Assembly (NCBI GenBank): GCA_020635715.1 | Contig: JACJZG010000012.1 | Location: 1 to 64,000, forward strand | Direction: 5' to 3' | Length of the DNA: 64,000 nt | Source: Flavobacteriales bacterium | GTDB lineage: Bacteria > Bacteroidota > Bacteroidia > Flavobacteriales_F > PHOS-HE28 | Shown: piece after piece, positions 33,620 to 41,974 of the stretch | Layout of the letters: each line of letters starts with the position of its first letter | Numbering within the stretch: position 1 is the stretch's first letter | Translations under genes and position numbers: made by a program | The notes under the pieces: model-generated | Told to the model about the DNA's origin: nothing | The model's database searches: none | The model's input: the letters and a program-made list of their open reading frames with translations, nothing else

Positions 33620-34012
33620 ATGGCCGCACCGCAACGGTCGTTCCTCACCGTATTGGTGGCTTTCACCCTGGCCTGCGTGGCCGGGCTTGCCTTGACCGCT
33701 CGTGCGCTGCACCTTCCGCCGAACCCGGTGTTCCTGGGGCTGCCGCTGTATTTCGCGGTGCTGACCTTCCTCCTGCATCGCTGGCAGGAAAAAGCGCTCG
33801 CCGGTGACCCCAAGGGCTTCGTGCAACGTTTCATGACCGCGTTGGTGGTGAAGATGTTCGCCTCGGTGGCCGTGCTCGTAGCCTTGCTGCTCACCGCACC
33901 GGACGCCTTCATCACCCCCATGGCCCTCGGCTTCGCCGTGCTCTACCTGGCCTACGTTGTGTTCAGCACGGTGCGGCTGATGCGGCTCTCGCAACGCGCA
34001 GGCAGGACATGA
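33620..34012 (+). CDS. Small membrane protein of the ATP synthase cluster
   Basis: A 130-residue protein with four hydrophobic helices (LTVLVAFTLACVAGLAL, LPLYFAVLTFLLHRW, KMFASVAVLVALLL and FAVLYLAYVVFSTVRL). It is positioned where an AtpI-like protein would be expected and overlaps the AtpZ-like gene by ATGA. Sequence alone does not give a firm family, so an AtpI-type assembly role for the c-ring is inferred from context. Confidence 0.7.
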   Translation: MAAPQRSFLTVLVAFTLACVAGLALTARALHLPPNPVFLGLPLYFAVLTFLLHRWQEKALAGDPKGFVQRFMTALVVKMFASVAVLVALLLTAPDAFITPMALGFAVLYLAYVVFSTVRLMRLSQRAGRT

Positions 34013-34245
34013 GCGGACCCTCTCGCCGCGTCCCGAAGAAGGCGCAGGAGGGCTACAACAGCTACCTGCGCTTCACCGGCCTTGGTTTCACGATGATCGG
34101 GATCATCCTCGCGTTCTGCTTCGCCGGCTACTGGCTCGATGGCGTGATCGGCTGGAAGTACCCGGTGCTCACCATCGTATTGAGCCTGACCGGCATCGCG
34201 GGTTCGATGGTGTACCTGTTCAAGGAAACGTCCACCCGGAAGTAG
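34009..34245 (+). CDS. AtpZ/AtpI family protein
   Basis: A 78-residue protein: a basic N-terminus (RRVPKKAQEGYNSYLRF), a first helix (GFTMIGIILAFCFAGYWLDG) and a second helix (YPVLTIVLSLTGIAGSMVYL) ending in FKETS, as in the 'ATPase gene 1' family. Such proteins assist Fo assembly or ion handling. Its ATG overlaps the preceding stop. A 188-bp gap separates it from atpB. Confidence 0.85.
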   Translation: MSGPSRRVPKKAQEGYNSYLRFTGLGFTMIGIILAFCFAGYWLDGVIGWKYPVLTIVLSLTGIAGSMVYLFKETSTRK

Positions 34246-34433
34246 CTGAAGCGCATCTTGGAATTCCCTTCGGGCTGTGCTCCGCTGACCGGGCATCCCT
34301 CTTGAGGCACCGGAAAAGGCAGGCGCCAGTGCCTTGTTCTCAGACCCTTGTGAAGATCCTGGAAGAAGTGGATCCACCATTGCGGGACGAGTCCTACCTT
34401 CGCGGCCGCAAACAGGGGTATCCCCCTCCCGTG
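34246..34433 (+). promoter_or_regulatory. atpB upstream region with candidate -7 box
   Basis: A 188-bp gap before atpB. It holds TACCTTCG at 34395-34402 (one change from TAnnTTTG), 31 nt before the atpB ATG, so the structural atp genes may have their own promoter. I see no terminator or riboswitch-like fold. Confidence 0.4.
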
Positions 34434-35600
34434 ATGTCGATCCCGAACCTGCTGCGCGCCGCGTCCCTCCTGATCGGAAGCCTCCTTTTCGGCGCCGCGA
34501 ACGCACAACACGAAGGGCATGGACAGGTCCCCCAGCACGATGTGGTGGACAGCACCGTGGCCGCCGTGGTGGCCGCGGATACCGATGCGCCCAAACTGGC
34601 CCTGGAAGAGGCCGAGCACGGTGGCCGGTTCGATGCTGGCAAATTGATCATGGGTCACATCGGCGATGAGCATGGCTGGCACCTCTGGGGCCATACCACC
34701 CTGCCGTTGCCGATCATCGTGTACAACACGGAACGCGGTGTATCCGTCTTCAGCAGCAGCCATTTCGACCACGGTCACAAGACCTACGGAGGGTACATGC
34801 TGCATGAAGGCAGCATCGTGGCCACCAAGGCGGAGGACGGTACGGATGTGCACCACGCCACCATCGACGAGCCACTGACCAAGGCCACCTGGGACATCAG
34901 CATCACGAAGAACGTGATGAGCCTCTTCATCAGCCTGGCCATCCTGCTCTTCGTCTTCATCGGTGTGGCCAAGGCCTACACGCGGCGTGCGGGTCAGGCA
35001 CCCACCGGTTTCCAGAACCTGGTGGAACCGATCATCCTCTTCGTGCGTGACGATGTGGCCAAGAGCGCCATCGGGCCGAAGTACATGACCTTCATGCCGT
35101 ACCTGCTGACGGCCTTCTTCTTCATCTTCCTGAACAACCTGCTGGGGCTGGTGCCCTTCTTCCCGGGCGGGGCCAACCTCACCGGCAACATCGCGGTGAC
35201 CCTGGTGCTCGCACTGATCACCTTCATCATCGTTACGGTAAAGGGCAATAAGCACTACTGGCACCACATCCTGGCCATGCCGGGCGTACCCGGCTGGGTG
35301 CTCTTCATCCTCACCCCGGTGGAGATCCTGGGCATGTTCCTCAAGCCCTTCGTGTTGATGATCCGACTGTTCGCCAACATCACGGCCGGTCACATCATCG
35401 CGCTCAGCTTCTTCAGCCTGATCTTCGTGTTCGGCGAGACCAACGCGGGCGCCGGCTACGGCGTGTCCGTGATGTCACTGGCCTTCACGGTCTTCATGAC
35501 CATGCTCGAACTGCTGGTCGCCTTCATCCAAGCCTACGTGTTCACCTTCCTGTCCGCCATGTACATCGGAGCGGCGGTGGAGGAACCACACCACCATTAG
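34434..35600 (+). CDS. atpB: ATP synthase Fo subunit a
   Basis: A 388-residue subunit a, longer than the roughly 270 of E. coli because of an N-terminal extension that starts like a signal peptide (ASLLIGSLLFGAANAQ) and is His-rich (HEHGH-type stretches). Long N-termini of this kind are known in Bacteroidota. The core is present: GLVPFFPGGANLTGN, then the essential Arg in FVLMIRLFANITAGH, and FIQAYVFTFLSAMYIG in the last helices. With the c-ring it forms the proton path. ATG-34434 is chosen to begin at the signal-like segment. Confidence 0.95.
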   Translation: MSIPNLLRAASLLIGSLLFGAANAQHEGHGQVPQHDVVDSTVAAVVAADTDAPKLALEEAEHGGRFDAGKLIMGHIGDEHGWHLWGHTTLPLPIIVYNTERGVSVFSSSHFDHGHKTYGGYMLHEGSIVATKAEDGTDVHHATIDEPLTKATWDISITKNVMSLFISLAILLFVFIGVAKAYTRRAGQAPTGFQNLVEPIILFVRDDVAKSAIGPKYMTFMPYLLTAFFFIFLNNLLGLVPFFPGGANLTGNIAVTLVLALITFIIVTVKGNKHYWHHILAMPGVPGWVLFILTPVEILGMFLKPFVLMIRLFANITAGHIIALSFFSLIFVFGETNAGAGYGVSVMSLAFTVFMTMLELLVAFIQAYVFTFLSAMYIGAAVEEPHHH

Positions 35601-35627
35601 AACCTGAACTTCCCAAAACACGAACAC

Positions 35628-35870
35628 ATGTTCCTCTCTGTCCTTCTCGACCTCGGCACTGGTTACGGTATCGCCGCCCTCGGCGCTGGTCTCGCTGCAG
35701 TTGGTGCCGGCATCGGTATCGGCCGCATCGGTGGTGACGCTGTGCAAGCCATGGCCCGTCAGCCGGAAGCCATCAACGACCTGCGTGCCAACATGATCCT
35801 GACCGCCGCGCTCGTGGAAGGTGCCGCCTTCTTCGCAATGGTGGTGGGTCTGCTGGTGGTGCTGAAGTAA
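35628..35870 (+). CDS. atpE: ATP synthase Fo subunit c
   Basis: An 80-residue two-helix hairpin. Helix 1 is Gly-rich (AALGAGLAAVGAGIGIGRIG), the polar loop contains ARQPE, and the ion-binding carboxylate is E64 in LTAALVEGAAFF. The residue after the Glu is Gly, not Ser, which suggests a proton-type rather than Na-type site. It is expected to form the rotor ring. Confidence 0.97.
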   Translation: MFLSVLLDLGTGYGIAALGAGLAAVGAGIGIGRIGGDAVQAMARQPEAINDLRANMILTAALVEGAAFFAMVVGLLVVLK

Positions 35871-35924
35871 GCAAGGACGACCCGTCCGCGCTTCTTCCAC
35901 TTTCAACCTCAATAACGCAAGCCC

Positions 35925-36434
35925 ATGCTGCTCGCTAGTCTCGTAGAGCCCTCCTTCGGCCTCATCTTCTGGATGACGCTGTCCTTCCTGGTGGTGCTCT
36001 TCATCCTGGCCAAATTCGCCTGGAAGCCCATCCTCAACGGGCTGAAGGAGCGCGAGGCCTCCATCGCCGATGCCCTGAACGAGGCCAGGAAGGCCCGTGA
36101 GGAGAACGCCGCGATGATGGCAAAGAACGAGGACCTGATGCGCCAGGCGCGTGAGGAACGCGAAGTGCTGCTGAAGGAGGCGCGCGACATCCGCGACCGC
36201 GAGATCGCCGGTGCGAAGGCCAAGGCCAAGGCCGAAGGCGACGCGCTGCTGGCACGTGCCCGCGAGGAGATCCGCAACGAGAAGAACGCCGCGATCACCG
36301 AGATGAAGAACCAGGTGGCCGAACTGAGCATCCTGGTGGCCGAACGCATCCTGAAGGAGAAGCTCGGTGATGCCGCCGCCCAGAAGGCACTGGTGGACAA
36401 GGTGATCAGTGAAGCCGACCTGCGCAAGTCATGA
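35925..36434 (+). CDS. atpF: ATP synthase Fo subunit b
   Basis: A 169-residue peripheral-stalk subunit: one N-terminal membrane helix (FGLIFWMTLSFLVVLFILAKFAW) followed by a long charged coiled coil (EREASIADALNEARKAREEN..), as usual. The stop overlaps the atpH start by ATGA. Confidence 0.96.
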   Translation: MLLASLVEPSFGLIFWMTLSFLVVLFILAKFAWKPILNGLKEREASIADALNEARKAREENAAMMAKNEDLMRQAREEREVLLKEARDIRDREIAGAKAKAKAEGDALLARAREEIRNEKNAAITEMKNQVAELSILVAERILKEKLGDAAAQKALVDKVISEADLRKS

Positions 36435-36991
36435 ACATCACCCCGGTCGCATACCGCTACGCTCGTTCGCTGATGGACCTCTCGTTGGAGAAGTCCGCGG
36501 TGGACGCCGTGCACGAGGATATGGGGCTGGTGGCCGCGACCTGTGCCGGCAGCCGCGAGCTGCAGGTGCTGCTGAGCAGCCCGGTGGTGAAGGCCGACAA
36601 GAAGGAGAAGGTGCTGGACCAGCTCTTCGCCGGAAGGATCGGCACGATCACCAACGCCTTCATCGGCATCATCGTGCGCAAGGGTCGCGAGGCCTTGCTG
36701 CCCCAGATCGCCGCTGCGTTCGGTGAACTCTACAACCAACACAAAGGCATCGTCATCGCCGAGGTGACCAGCGCCGTGCCGCTTACCGACGACGCCCGTA
36801 AGCGCGTGGTGGAGCTGGCCAACGCCAAGCACCCCGGCAAGTCCATCGAACTGGTGGAGAAGGTGGACCCGTCGATCATCGGCGGTGTGACGATCCGCAT
36901 CGGCGATGAGCAGTACGACGGCAGCGTGAGCCGTCGTCTGAGCGACATGCGCCGCGAATTCTCGAAGAACCCGTACATCCCCGAGATCTAG
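36431..36991 (+). CDS. atpH: ATP synthase F1 subunit delta
   Basis: A 186-residue OSCP-type subunit. The helical N-terminal domain (PVAYRYARSLMDLSLEKSAV) and C-terminal domain (VDPSIIGGVTIRIGDEQYDGS) carry the family hallmarks; the latter Gly-rich segment is diagnostic. It links the b stalk to the top of F1. It is translationally coupled to atpF. Confidence 0.95.
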   Translation: MNITPVAYRYARSLMDLSLEKSAVDAVHEDMGLVAATCAGSRELQVLLSSPVVKADKKEKVLDQLFAGRIGTITNAFIGIIVRKGREALLPQIAAAFGELYNQHKGIVIAEVTSAVPLTDDARKRVVELANAKHPGKSIELVEKVDPSIIGGVTIRIGDEQYDGSVSRRLSDMRREFSKNPYIPEI

Positions 36992-37010
36992 GTCTCCTAA
37001 GAACCCTCCT

Positions 37011-37028
37011 CCGCCGAGGCAACGGCGG
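37011..37028 (+). promoter_or_regulatory. Hairpin in the atpH-atpA gap
   Basis: CCGCCG-AGGCAA-CGGCGG, a perfect 6-bp stem with a 6-nt loop, ends 7 nt before the atpA ATG. There is no U tract, so it is not a terminator. It could influence translation or mRNA stability, given that three alpha subunits are needed per delta. Confidence 0.45.
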
Positions 37029-37035
37029 GTGAAAG

Positions 37036-38616
37036 ATGGCCCAAGTGCAACCCGCCGAAGTGTCGGCGATCCTGAAACAAGAACTCGCCGGCTTCCGCAG
37101 CGAGGCCGAGCTCGAGGAGGTCGGTACCGTGCTTCAAGTGGGTGATGGCATCGCCCGCATCTACGGTCTGAAGGGTGTGCAGAGCGGTGAGCTCATCGAG
37201 TTCAACAGCGGCCTCCGTGGCATCGTGCTGAACCTTGAAGAGGACAACGTTGGTGCGGTATTGCTCGGACCCAGCGTGGGCATCAAGGAGGGCGATACGG
37301 TGAAGCGCACCAAGCGCATCGCCAGCATCAAGACCGGCGAAGGCATCGTGGGCCGCGTGGTGAACACCCTTGGCGAACCGATCGATGGCAAGGGCCCGAT
37401 CACCGGCGAGCTGTTCGAGATGCCGATCGAGCGCAAGGCGCCCGGTGTGATCTACCGCGAGCCGGTGAAGGAGCCCCTGCAGACGGGCATCAAGGCCGTG
37501 GACGCGATGATCCCCATCGGTCGTGGCCAGCGCGAACTGATCATCGGCGACCGCCAGACCGGCAAGAGCACGGTGGCGATCGATACGATCATCAACCAGA
37601 AGGAATTCTTTGACGCCGGCAAGCCGGTGTTCTGCATCTACGTCGCTGTGGGCCAGAAGGGCTCCACCGTGGCCGGTACGGTGAAGGTGCTCGAGGAGGC
37701 CGGTGCCATGGCCTACACCGTGGTGGTGGCCGCCAATGCCAGCGATCCCGCACCGATGCAGTTCTATGCGCCGTTCACGGGTGCCGCCATCGGCGAGTAC
37801 TTCCGCGACACCGGCCGCCCTGCACTGATCGTTTACGATGACCTCTCCAAGCAGGCCGTGGCCTACCGCGAGGTGTCGCTGCTGCTGCGTCGTCCTCCCG
37901 GACGTGAGGCGTATCCGGGTGACGTGTTCTACCTGCACAGCCGTCTGCTGGAGCGCGCCGCCAAGGTGACCGCTGACCAGAGCGTGGCCGAGCAGATGAA
38001 CGACCTGCCCGAGAGCCTGAAAGGAAAGGTGAAGGGTGGTGGCTCCCTGACCGCGCTGCCGATCATCGAGACCCAGGCCGGTGACGTGTCCGCCTACATC
38101 CCGACGAACGTGATCTCCATCACCGATGGTCAGATCTTCCTGGAGAGCAACCTCTTCCTGAGCGGTGTGCGTCCCGCCATCAACGTGGGTATCAGCGTGA
38201 GCCGCGTAGGCGGTAACGCACAGATCAAGTCCATGAAGAAGGTGGCCGGTACGCTGAAGCTCGACCAGGCCGCCTACCGCGAGCTGGAGGCCTTCTCGAA
38301 GTTCGGCTCCGACCTCGACGCCGCCACCAAGGCCGTTCTGGACAAGGGTGCCCGTAACGTGGAGATCCTGAAGCAGGGACAGAACAGCCCGGTGCGGGTG
38401 GAGGAGCAGATCGCCATCATCTACTGCGGTACCAAGGGCCTGCTGAGCAAGGTGCCGGTGAAGAACATCAAGCAGTTCGAGGCCGAGTTCATCACCATGC
38501 TGCGCAACAAGCACAACGATGTACTTGAAGCCCTGAAGCGCGGTGATTACAACGACCAGATCACCGGCACGCTCGAAAAGGTGGCCGCCGATCTCGTAAA
38601 GAGTCTGGATAACTAA
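37036..38616 (+). CDS. atpA: ATP synthase F1 subunit alpha
   Basis: A 526-residue subunit with a beta-barrel N-terminus (GTVLQVGDGIARIYGL), the nucleotide-binding P-loop GDRQTGKST near residue 172, RELIIG just before it, and the signature PAINVGISVSRVGG. Length is slightly above the 500-515 usual for the family. The beta and epsilon genes (atpD, atpC) do not follow atpG, consistent with the split arrangement common in Bacteroidota. Confidence 0.98.
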   Translation: MAQVQPAEVSAILKQELAGFRSEAELEEVGTVLQVGDGIARIYGLKGVQSGELIEFNSGLRGIVLNLEEDNVGAVLLGPSVGIKEGDTVKRTKRIASIKTGEGIVGRVVNTLGEPIDGKGPITGELFEMPIERKAPGVIYREPVKEPLQTGIKAVDAMIPIGRGQRELIIGDRQTGKSTVAIDTIINQKEFFDAGKPVFCIYVAVGQKGSTVAGTVKVLEEAGAMAYTVVVAANASDPAPMQFYAPFTGAAIGEYFRDTGRPALIVYDDLSKQAVAYREVSLLLRRPPGREAYPGDVFYLHSRLLERAAKVTADQSVAEQMNDLPESLKGKVKGGGSLTALPIIETQAGDVSAYIPTNVISITDGQIFLESNLFLSGVRPAINVGISVSRVGGNAQIKSMKKVAGTLKLDQAAYRELEAFSKFGSDLDAATKAVLDKGARNVEILKQGQNSPVRVEEQIAIIYCGTKGLLSKVPVKNIKQFEAEFITMLRNKHNDVLEALKRGDYNDQITGTLEKVAADLVKSLDN

Positions 38617-38619
38617 GAA

Positions 38620-38655
38620 CCTCACCCCCGGCCCCTCTCCGAGGGAAAGGGGAGC
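38620..38655 (+). repeat. REP-like C-rich palindromic element between atpA and atpG
   Basis: CCTCACCCCCGGCCCCTCTCC followed by GAGGGAAAGGGGAG, an imperfect hairpin of C-rich and G-rich arms. It sits in the 59-bp gap inside the atp operon. Sequences of this kind recur as dispersed intergenic palindromes in many bacterial genomes. Whether it is multicopy here cannot be told from one window. Confidence 0.5.
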
Positions 38656-38675
38656 AACTCAGAAAGAACGCAGCG

Positions 38676-39563
38676 ATGCCAAGCCTGAAGGAGGTACGCA
38701 ACCGGATCGTCTCGGTCAACAGCACCAAGCAGATCACCGCCGCCATGAAGATGGTGAGCGCGGCCAAGTTGCGTCGTGCCCAGGATGCGATCACCCGCAT
38801 GCGTCCCTATGCGGAGAAGCTGCAGCAGATCCTGAGCAACGTGAGCGCCAGCCTCGACAGCAGTGAGGGCAGGTACAGCCAGCAGCGTGAGGTGAAGAAG
38901 GTGCTGCTCGTGGCGATCGTGAGCAACCGTGGCCTCGCCGGTGCCTTCAACACCCAGGTCTTCCGCCAGATCCGCCGGACAGCCGCTCAACTGGAGAGCG
39001 AAGGAAAGACCGTGCACGTCCTGCCGCTCGGCAAGAAGGCGCTGGACACCTACCGCCGCACGAAGTACTTCAGTGCTGAGCTCCCCACCGACGGTGCCAG
39101 CCTGTACGATGGACTGAACTTCGACAAGGTGGCCCCGAAGGCGGAGCTGTTGATGGAGCTGTTCGCCAATGGCACCTACGATCAGGTGGTGCTGATCTAC
39201 AACAAGTTCAAGAACGCGGCCGTGCAAGTGCTCACCGAGGAGCCTTACCTGCCCGTCGCTCCACCCAAAGCCGATGCGAACGCCAAGGCCGCCAGCTCCA
39301 AAGTGGACTACATCATGGAGCCGAGCCGGGAGGAGATCGTGGAGAACATCATCCCGAAGAGCCTGAAGATCCAGCTCTACAAGGCGCTGCTGGACAGTAA
39401 CGCCGCCGAGCACGGTGCGCGCATGACCGCCATGCACAAGGCCACGGACAACGCCGACGCGCTGCTCAAGGACCTGAAGCTGTCCTACAACAAGGCACGT
39501 CAAGCGGCGATCACCGGCGAGATCCTCGAGATCGTTGGCGGTGCCGAAGCCCTGAAGGGTTAG
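38676..39563 (+). CDS. atpG: ATP synthase F1 subunit gamma
   Basis: A 295-residue central-stalk subunit. N-terminal SLKEVRNRIVSVNSTKQITA AMKMVSAAKLRRAQ and the C-terminal SYNKARQAAITGEILEIVGG helices, which enter the F1 hexamer, are canonical. It ends the atp cluster; atpD and atpC must be elsewhere. Confidence 0.97.
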   Translation: MPSLKEVRNRIVSVNSTKQITAAMKMVSAAKLRRAQDAITRMRPYAEKLQQILSNVSASLDSSEGRYSQQREVKKVLLVAIVSNRGLAGAFNTQVFRQIRRTAAQLESEGKTVHVLPLGKKALDTYRRTKYFSAELPTDGASLYDGLNFDKVAPKAELLMELFANGTYDQVVLIYNKFKNAAVQVLTEEPYLPVAPPKADANAKAASSKVDYIMEPSREEIVENIIPKSLKIQLYKALLDSNAAEHGARMTAMHKATDNADALLKDLKLSYNKARQAAITGEILEIVGGAEALKG

Positions 39564-39576
39564 ATCACCCCTGGGT

Positions 39577-39596
39577 CCGCAAGGGCGCGCTTGCGG
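39577..39596 (+). terminator. Hairpin after atpG (possible terminator)
   Basis: CCGCAAG-GGCGCG-CTTGCGG, a perfect 7-bp GC-rich stem 13 nt after the atpG stop. It is followed by CTCATCTTTG, with only weak U-richness, and directly abuts the MFS promoter box. Confidence 0.5.
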
Positions 39597-39598
39597 CT

Positions 39599-39606
39599 CA
39601 TCTTTG
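39599..39606 (+). promoter_or_regulatory. Candidate -7 box of the MFS gene
   Basis: CATCTTTG then CCGTCCC then ATG-39614. It has one change from TAnnTTTG, and the 7-nt spacing gives a leaderless or nearly leaderless mRNA. Confidence 0.45.
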
Positions 39607-39613
39607 CCGTCCC

Positions 39614-40882
39614 ATGGCCTCCCCCGGAGAACACGCCTTCACGCGCTACCAGGTCTTCCTGATCGCGGTGCTTGCCTTCTTGCAGTTCACGGTGATCCTG
39701 GACTTCATGGTGATGGCGCCGCTGGGGGCCATGCTCATCCCGGAGCTGCGGATCACCCCGGAACAGTTCAGCCATGTGGTGCTGGCCTATGCGGCGGCGG
39801 CAGGCATGAGCGGATTGCTGGCTGCTGGGTTCGCGGACCGGTACGACCGTCGTTCGCTCCTGCTCTTCTTCTACATCGGCTTCCTCCTTGGCACGCTGTT
39901 CTGCGGCCTGGCCCCGACCTACGAGCTGCTTTTGGCTGCCCGGGTCTTCACCGGTGTCTTCGGCGGCGTGATCGGTTCGGTGTCGATGGCGATCATCACC
40001 GATGTGTTCCTGCCGCATGTGCGTGGCCGGGTGATGGGCTTCGTGCAGATGGCTTTCGCGGTGAGCCAGGTGGCCGGCATTCCCATAGGACTCTTCCTCG
40101 CCCATCGCTTCCACTGGCACGCCCCCTTCCTGATGATCGTCGGGCTGGGCCTGGTGGCCGGCTTCGTGATCTTCCGTTTCATGCGACCGGTCAGGGAGCA
40201 TCTGGCGCTCCAGGGCAAGGTCAGGCCGGTCGAGCACCTGGTGAAGACCTTCCTGAACCCGAGACATACCGTGCCCTTCCTCACCATGATGATCCTTGCC
40301 ACCGGCGGCTTCATGATGATGCCTTTCTCGACCACCTTCCTCGTGAACAATGTGGGCGTGACCGAGGCTGAACTCCCCTGGGTGTTCGTGATCATCGGCC
40401 TGTGCTCCATGATCACCTTCCCGGTCGTCGGACGCCTGAGCGACCGGTTCGGCAAGTTCAAGACCTTCACGGTGGGCACCGCGATCGCCATCACCACCAC
40501 CATCATCTATAGTCATCTGGGACCGACCCCGCTGTGGAAGGTCATCGTGATCAATGCGATCAGCTTCGTGGGCATTGGTAGCAGGATCGTGTCGTCACAG
40601 GCGTTGATGACCAGCGTACCTACGATGCGCGACCGTGGCGCCTTCTCGGCCATCACCGCTTCCATCCAACAACTATCCGGGGCCATTGCGGCAGGGATCG
40701 CCGGACTGATCGTTATCCAGGCCAATGACCATGCGCCGCTCGAGCACTATGACACCCTCGGCTTCGTGTGCGCGGGAACCATGCTGGCCTGCGTGGTGCT
40801 CATGTACTTCGTGGACCGCCAGGTGAAAGCGCAAGCCCTGATGGATGCCGATAGCGAGCGGCCTGTAACGGTGGCCGCCTGA
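39614..40882 (+). CDS. Major facilitator superfamily transporter
   Basis: A 422-residue protein with 12 predicted helices. The MFS loop 2-3 motif is GFADRYDRRSLLLF, and the long central loop (HLALQGKVRPVEHLVKTF) divides two six-helix halves. A second motif lies in VVGRLSDRFGKFKTFT. The DHA1-type layout suggests drug or metabolite efflux, but the substrate is unknown. It converges on the PorP/SprF gene across a shared hairpin. Confidence 0.93.
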   Translation: MASPGEHAFTRYQVFLIAVLAFLQFTVILDFMVMAPLGAMLIPELRITPEQFSHVVLAYAAAAGMSGLLAAGFADRYDRRSLLLFFYIGFLLGTLFCGLAPTYELLLAARVFTGVFGGVIGSVSMAIITDVFLPHVRGRVMGFVQMAFAVSQVAGIPIGLFLAHRFHWHAPFLMIVGLGLVAGFVIFRFMRPVREHLALQGKVRPVEHLVKTFLNPRHTVPFLTMMILATGGFMMMPFSTTFLVNNVGVTEAELPWVFVIIGLCSMITFPVVGRLSDRFGKFKTFTVGTAIAITTTIIYSHLGPTPLWKVIVINAISFVGIGSRIVSSQALMTSVPTMRDRGAFSAITASIQQLSGAIAAGIAGLIVIQANDHAPLEHYDTLGFVCAGTMLACVVLMYFVDRQVKAQALMDADSERPVTVAA

Positions 40883-40919
40883 CGGGCTTGCGCATACGGG
40901 AACGCACTGTCCGAAACGA

Positions 40920-40953
40920 AAGGACCTGCGGCCCCTCCGAGCCACAGGTCCTT
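40920..40953 (-). terminator. Terminator hairpin between MFS and PorP/SprF genes
   Basis: AAGGACCTG (40920-40928) pairs with CAGGTCCTT (40945-40953), a 9-bp perfect stem. On the minus strand it is followed by TCGTTTCGG, a weak T tract, so it mainly serves the adhesin-PorP/SprF unit. It could also stop the MFS transcript. Confidence 0.65.
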
Positions 40954-40966
40954 CATGCGATCACTC

Positions 40967-41959
40967 TTAGAATGCACTGCTCGTGGACATGCGGCGTTGT
41001 CGCCCATTGTGGGTTCCGTAGTAGAGAATGGAGAATTCGAAAGCCCCGTTCTTTCGCGTGTAGTTCTGCAGCGATGACATGTTGATGTCATAACTGAATC
41101 GGAATGCCGCGTTGTTGTGCTTCAGTCCGACTTGCGCGATGATCGCGTCCTTCACACGGTACGAGCAACCGACGACCGCGCTGTACGGTGTGCCCATGAT
41201 GTTGACCTCGGCAAGCATCCCTGCGTTGATCATCTGATCCTTGCCCTGGAGCATGTACAACCCCATCGGGATGAGGTACATCCCCTCGTTGAACTCCACC
41301 CGCGCTCCTGCGTTCACGGAATAGCGGATGGGCAGATCGGTCTTGGCGGTACGCAAGATGGATTCATCCGGGGTGGTGACGTGGAATAGCGCGAAGTTGC
41401 CGAATGGATTCACCCTCTTCCGCGCATCCGTACTCCTGTAAGCGACCCCTGCGGAGATGTCAGGCATGAAGCGTGCACCGCGCTGCAGGATCTCGCCTGA
41501 GGGTAGGTCGCTGTCGAAATACCCATTGTTATACTGATTATCCCAAAGCAACTGCTGGCTGTTCACCTTCTTGTAAAGGAGCCCGATGTGCGCGCCCACG
41601 GAAAGCGTGTGGCCTGCATTCTTGGTTGATACGTTGTATGCCCCGGACGTACCGAGTTGGAACGTGTTCACGATCCCCGCCTGGTTGAAATTCGTCATGT
41701 ACAGGCCAGCTCCATAGCGGTTCTGAAGAGCGAGGTCATAGGCGAATCCCGTCGTAAGGAAACTGCTCTGCAGGCTGTTCCATTGACTGCGCACATTGCT
41801 GGTCATACGGAAATCCGCATTCTCGAACATGCCTGTGAGCGCCGGATTCAAGGTGTTCGGCGCGGTCTCGTATTGGGACAGGTGCGCATCCTGAGCCAGG
41901 ATCGTACTGCTCACGCAGCCCGTGATCAGCAGCGCGGAAAGAGCATTCAGGTTCTTCAT
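40967..41959 (-). CDS. PorP/SprF family T9SS outer-membrane protein
   Basis: A 330-residue predicted outer-membrane barrel with signal peptide NALSALLITGCVSSTILAQ. The family start is clear: DAHLSQYETAPNTLNPALTG, then NVRSQWNSLQ, AGLYMTNFNQAGI and many aromatic-ended strands, ending in an FEFSILYYG strand. PorP/SprF proteins help export or attach the T9SS cargo encoded next to them. Here the adhesin with a type B tail lies directly upstream on the same strand; their stop and start regions abut. GTG-41974 is an alternative start. Confidence 0.93.
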   Translation of the reverse strand: MKNLNALSALLITGCVSSTILAQDAHLSQYETAPNTLNPALTGMFENADFRMTSNVRSQWNSLQSSFLTTGFAYDLALQNRYGAGLYMTNFNQAGIVNTFQLGTSGAYNVSTKNAGHTLSVGAHIGLLYKKVNSQQLLWDNQYNNGYFDSDLPSGEILQRGARFMPDISAGVAYRSTDARKRVNPFGNFALFHVTTPDESILRTAKTDLPIRYSVNAGARVEFNEGMYLIPMGLYMLQGKDQMINAGMLAEVNIMGTPYSAVVGCSYRVKDAIIAQVGLKHNNAAFRFSYDINMSSLQNYTRKNGAFEFSILYYGTHNGRQRRMSTSSAF

Positions 41960-41974
41960 GTTGCTCAGGTTCAC

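Noticed and set aside
36997..38625. 542-residue open frame antisense to atpA
   Set aside because: AtpA on the plus strand is unmistakable. The antisense product is His/Gly/Leu-rich without motifs, a codon-bias shadow.
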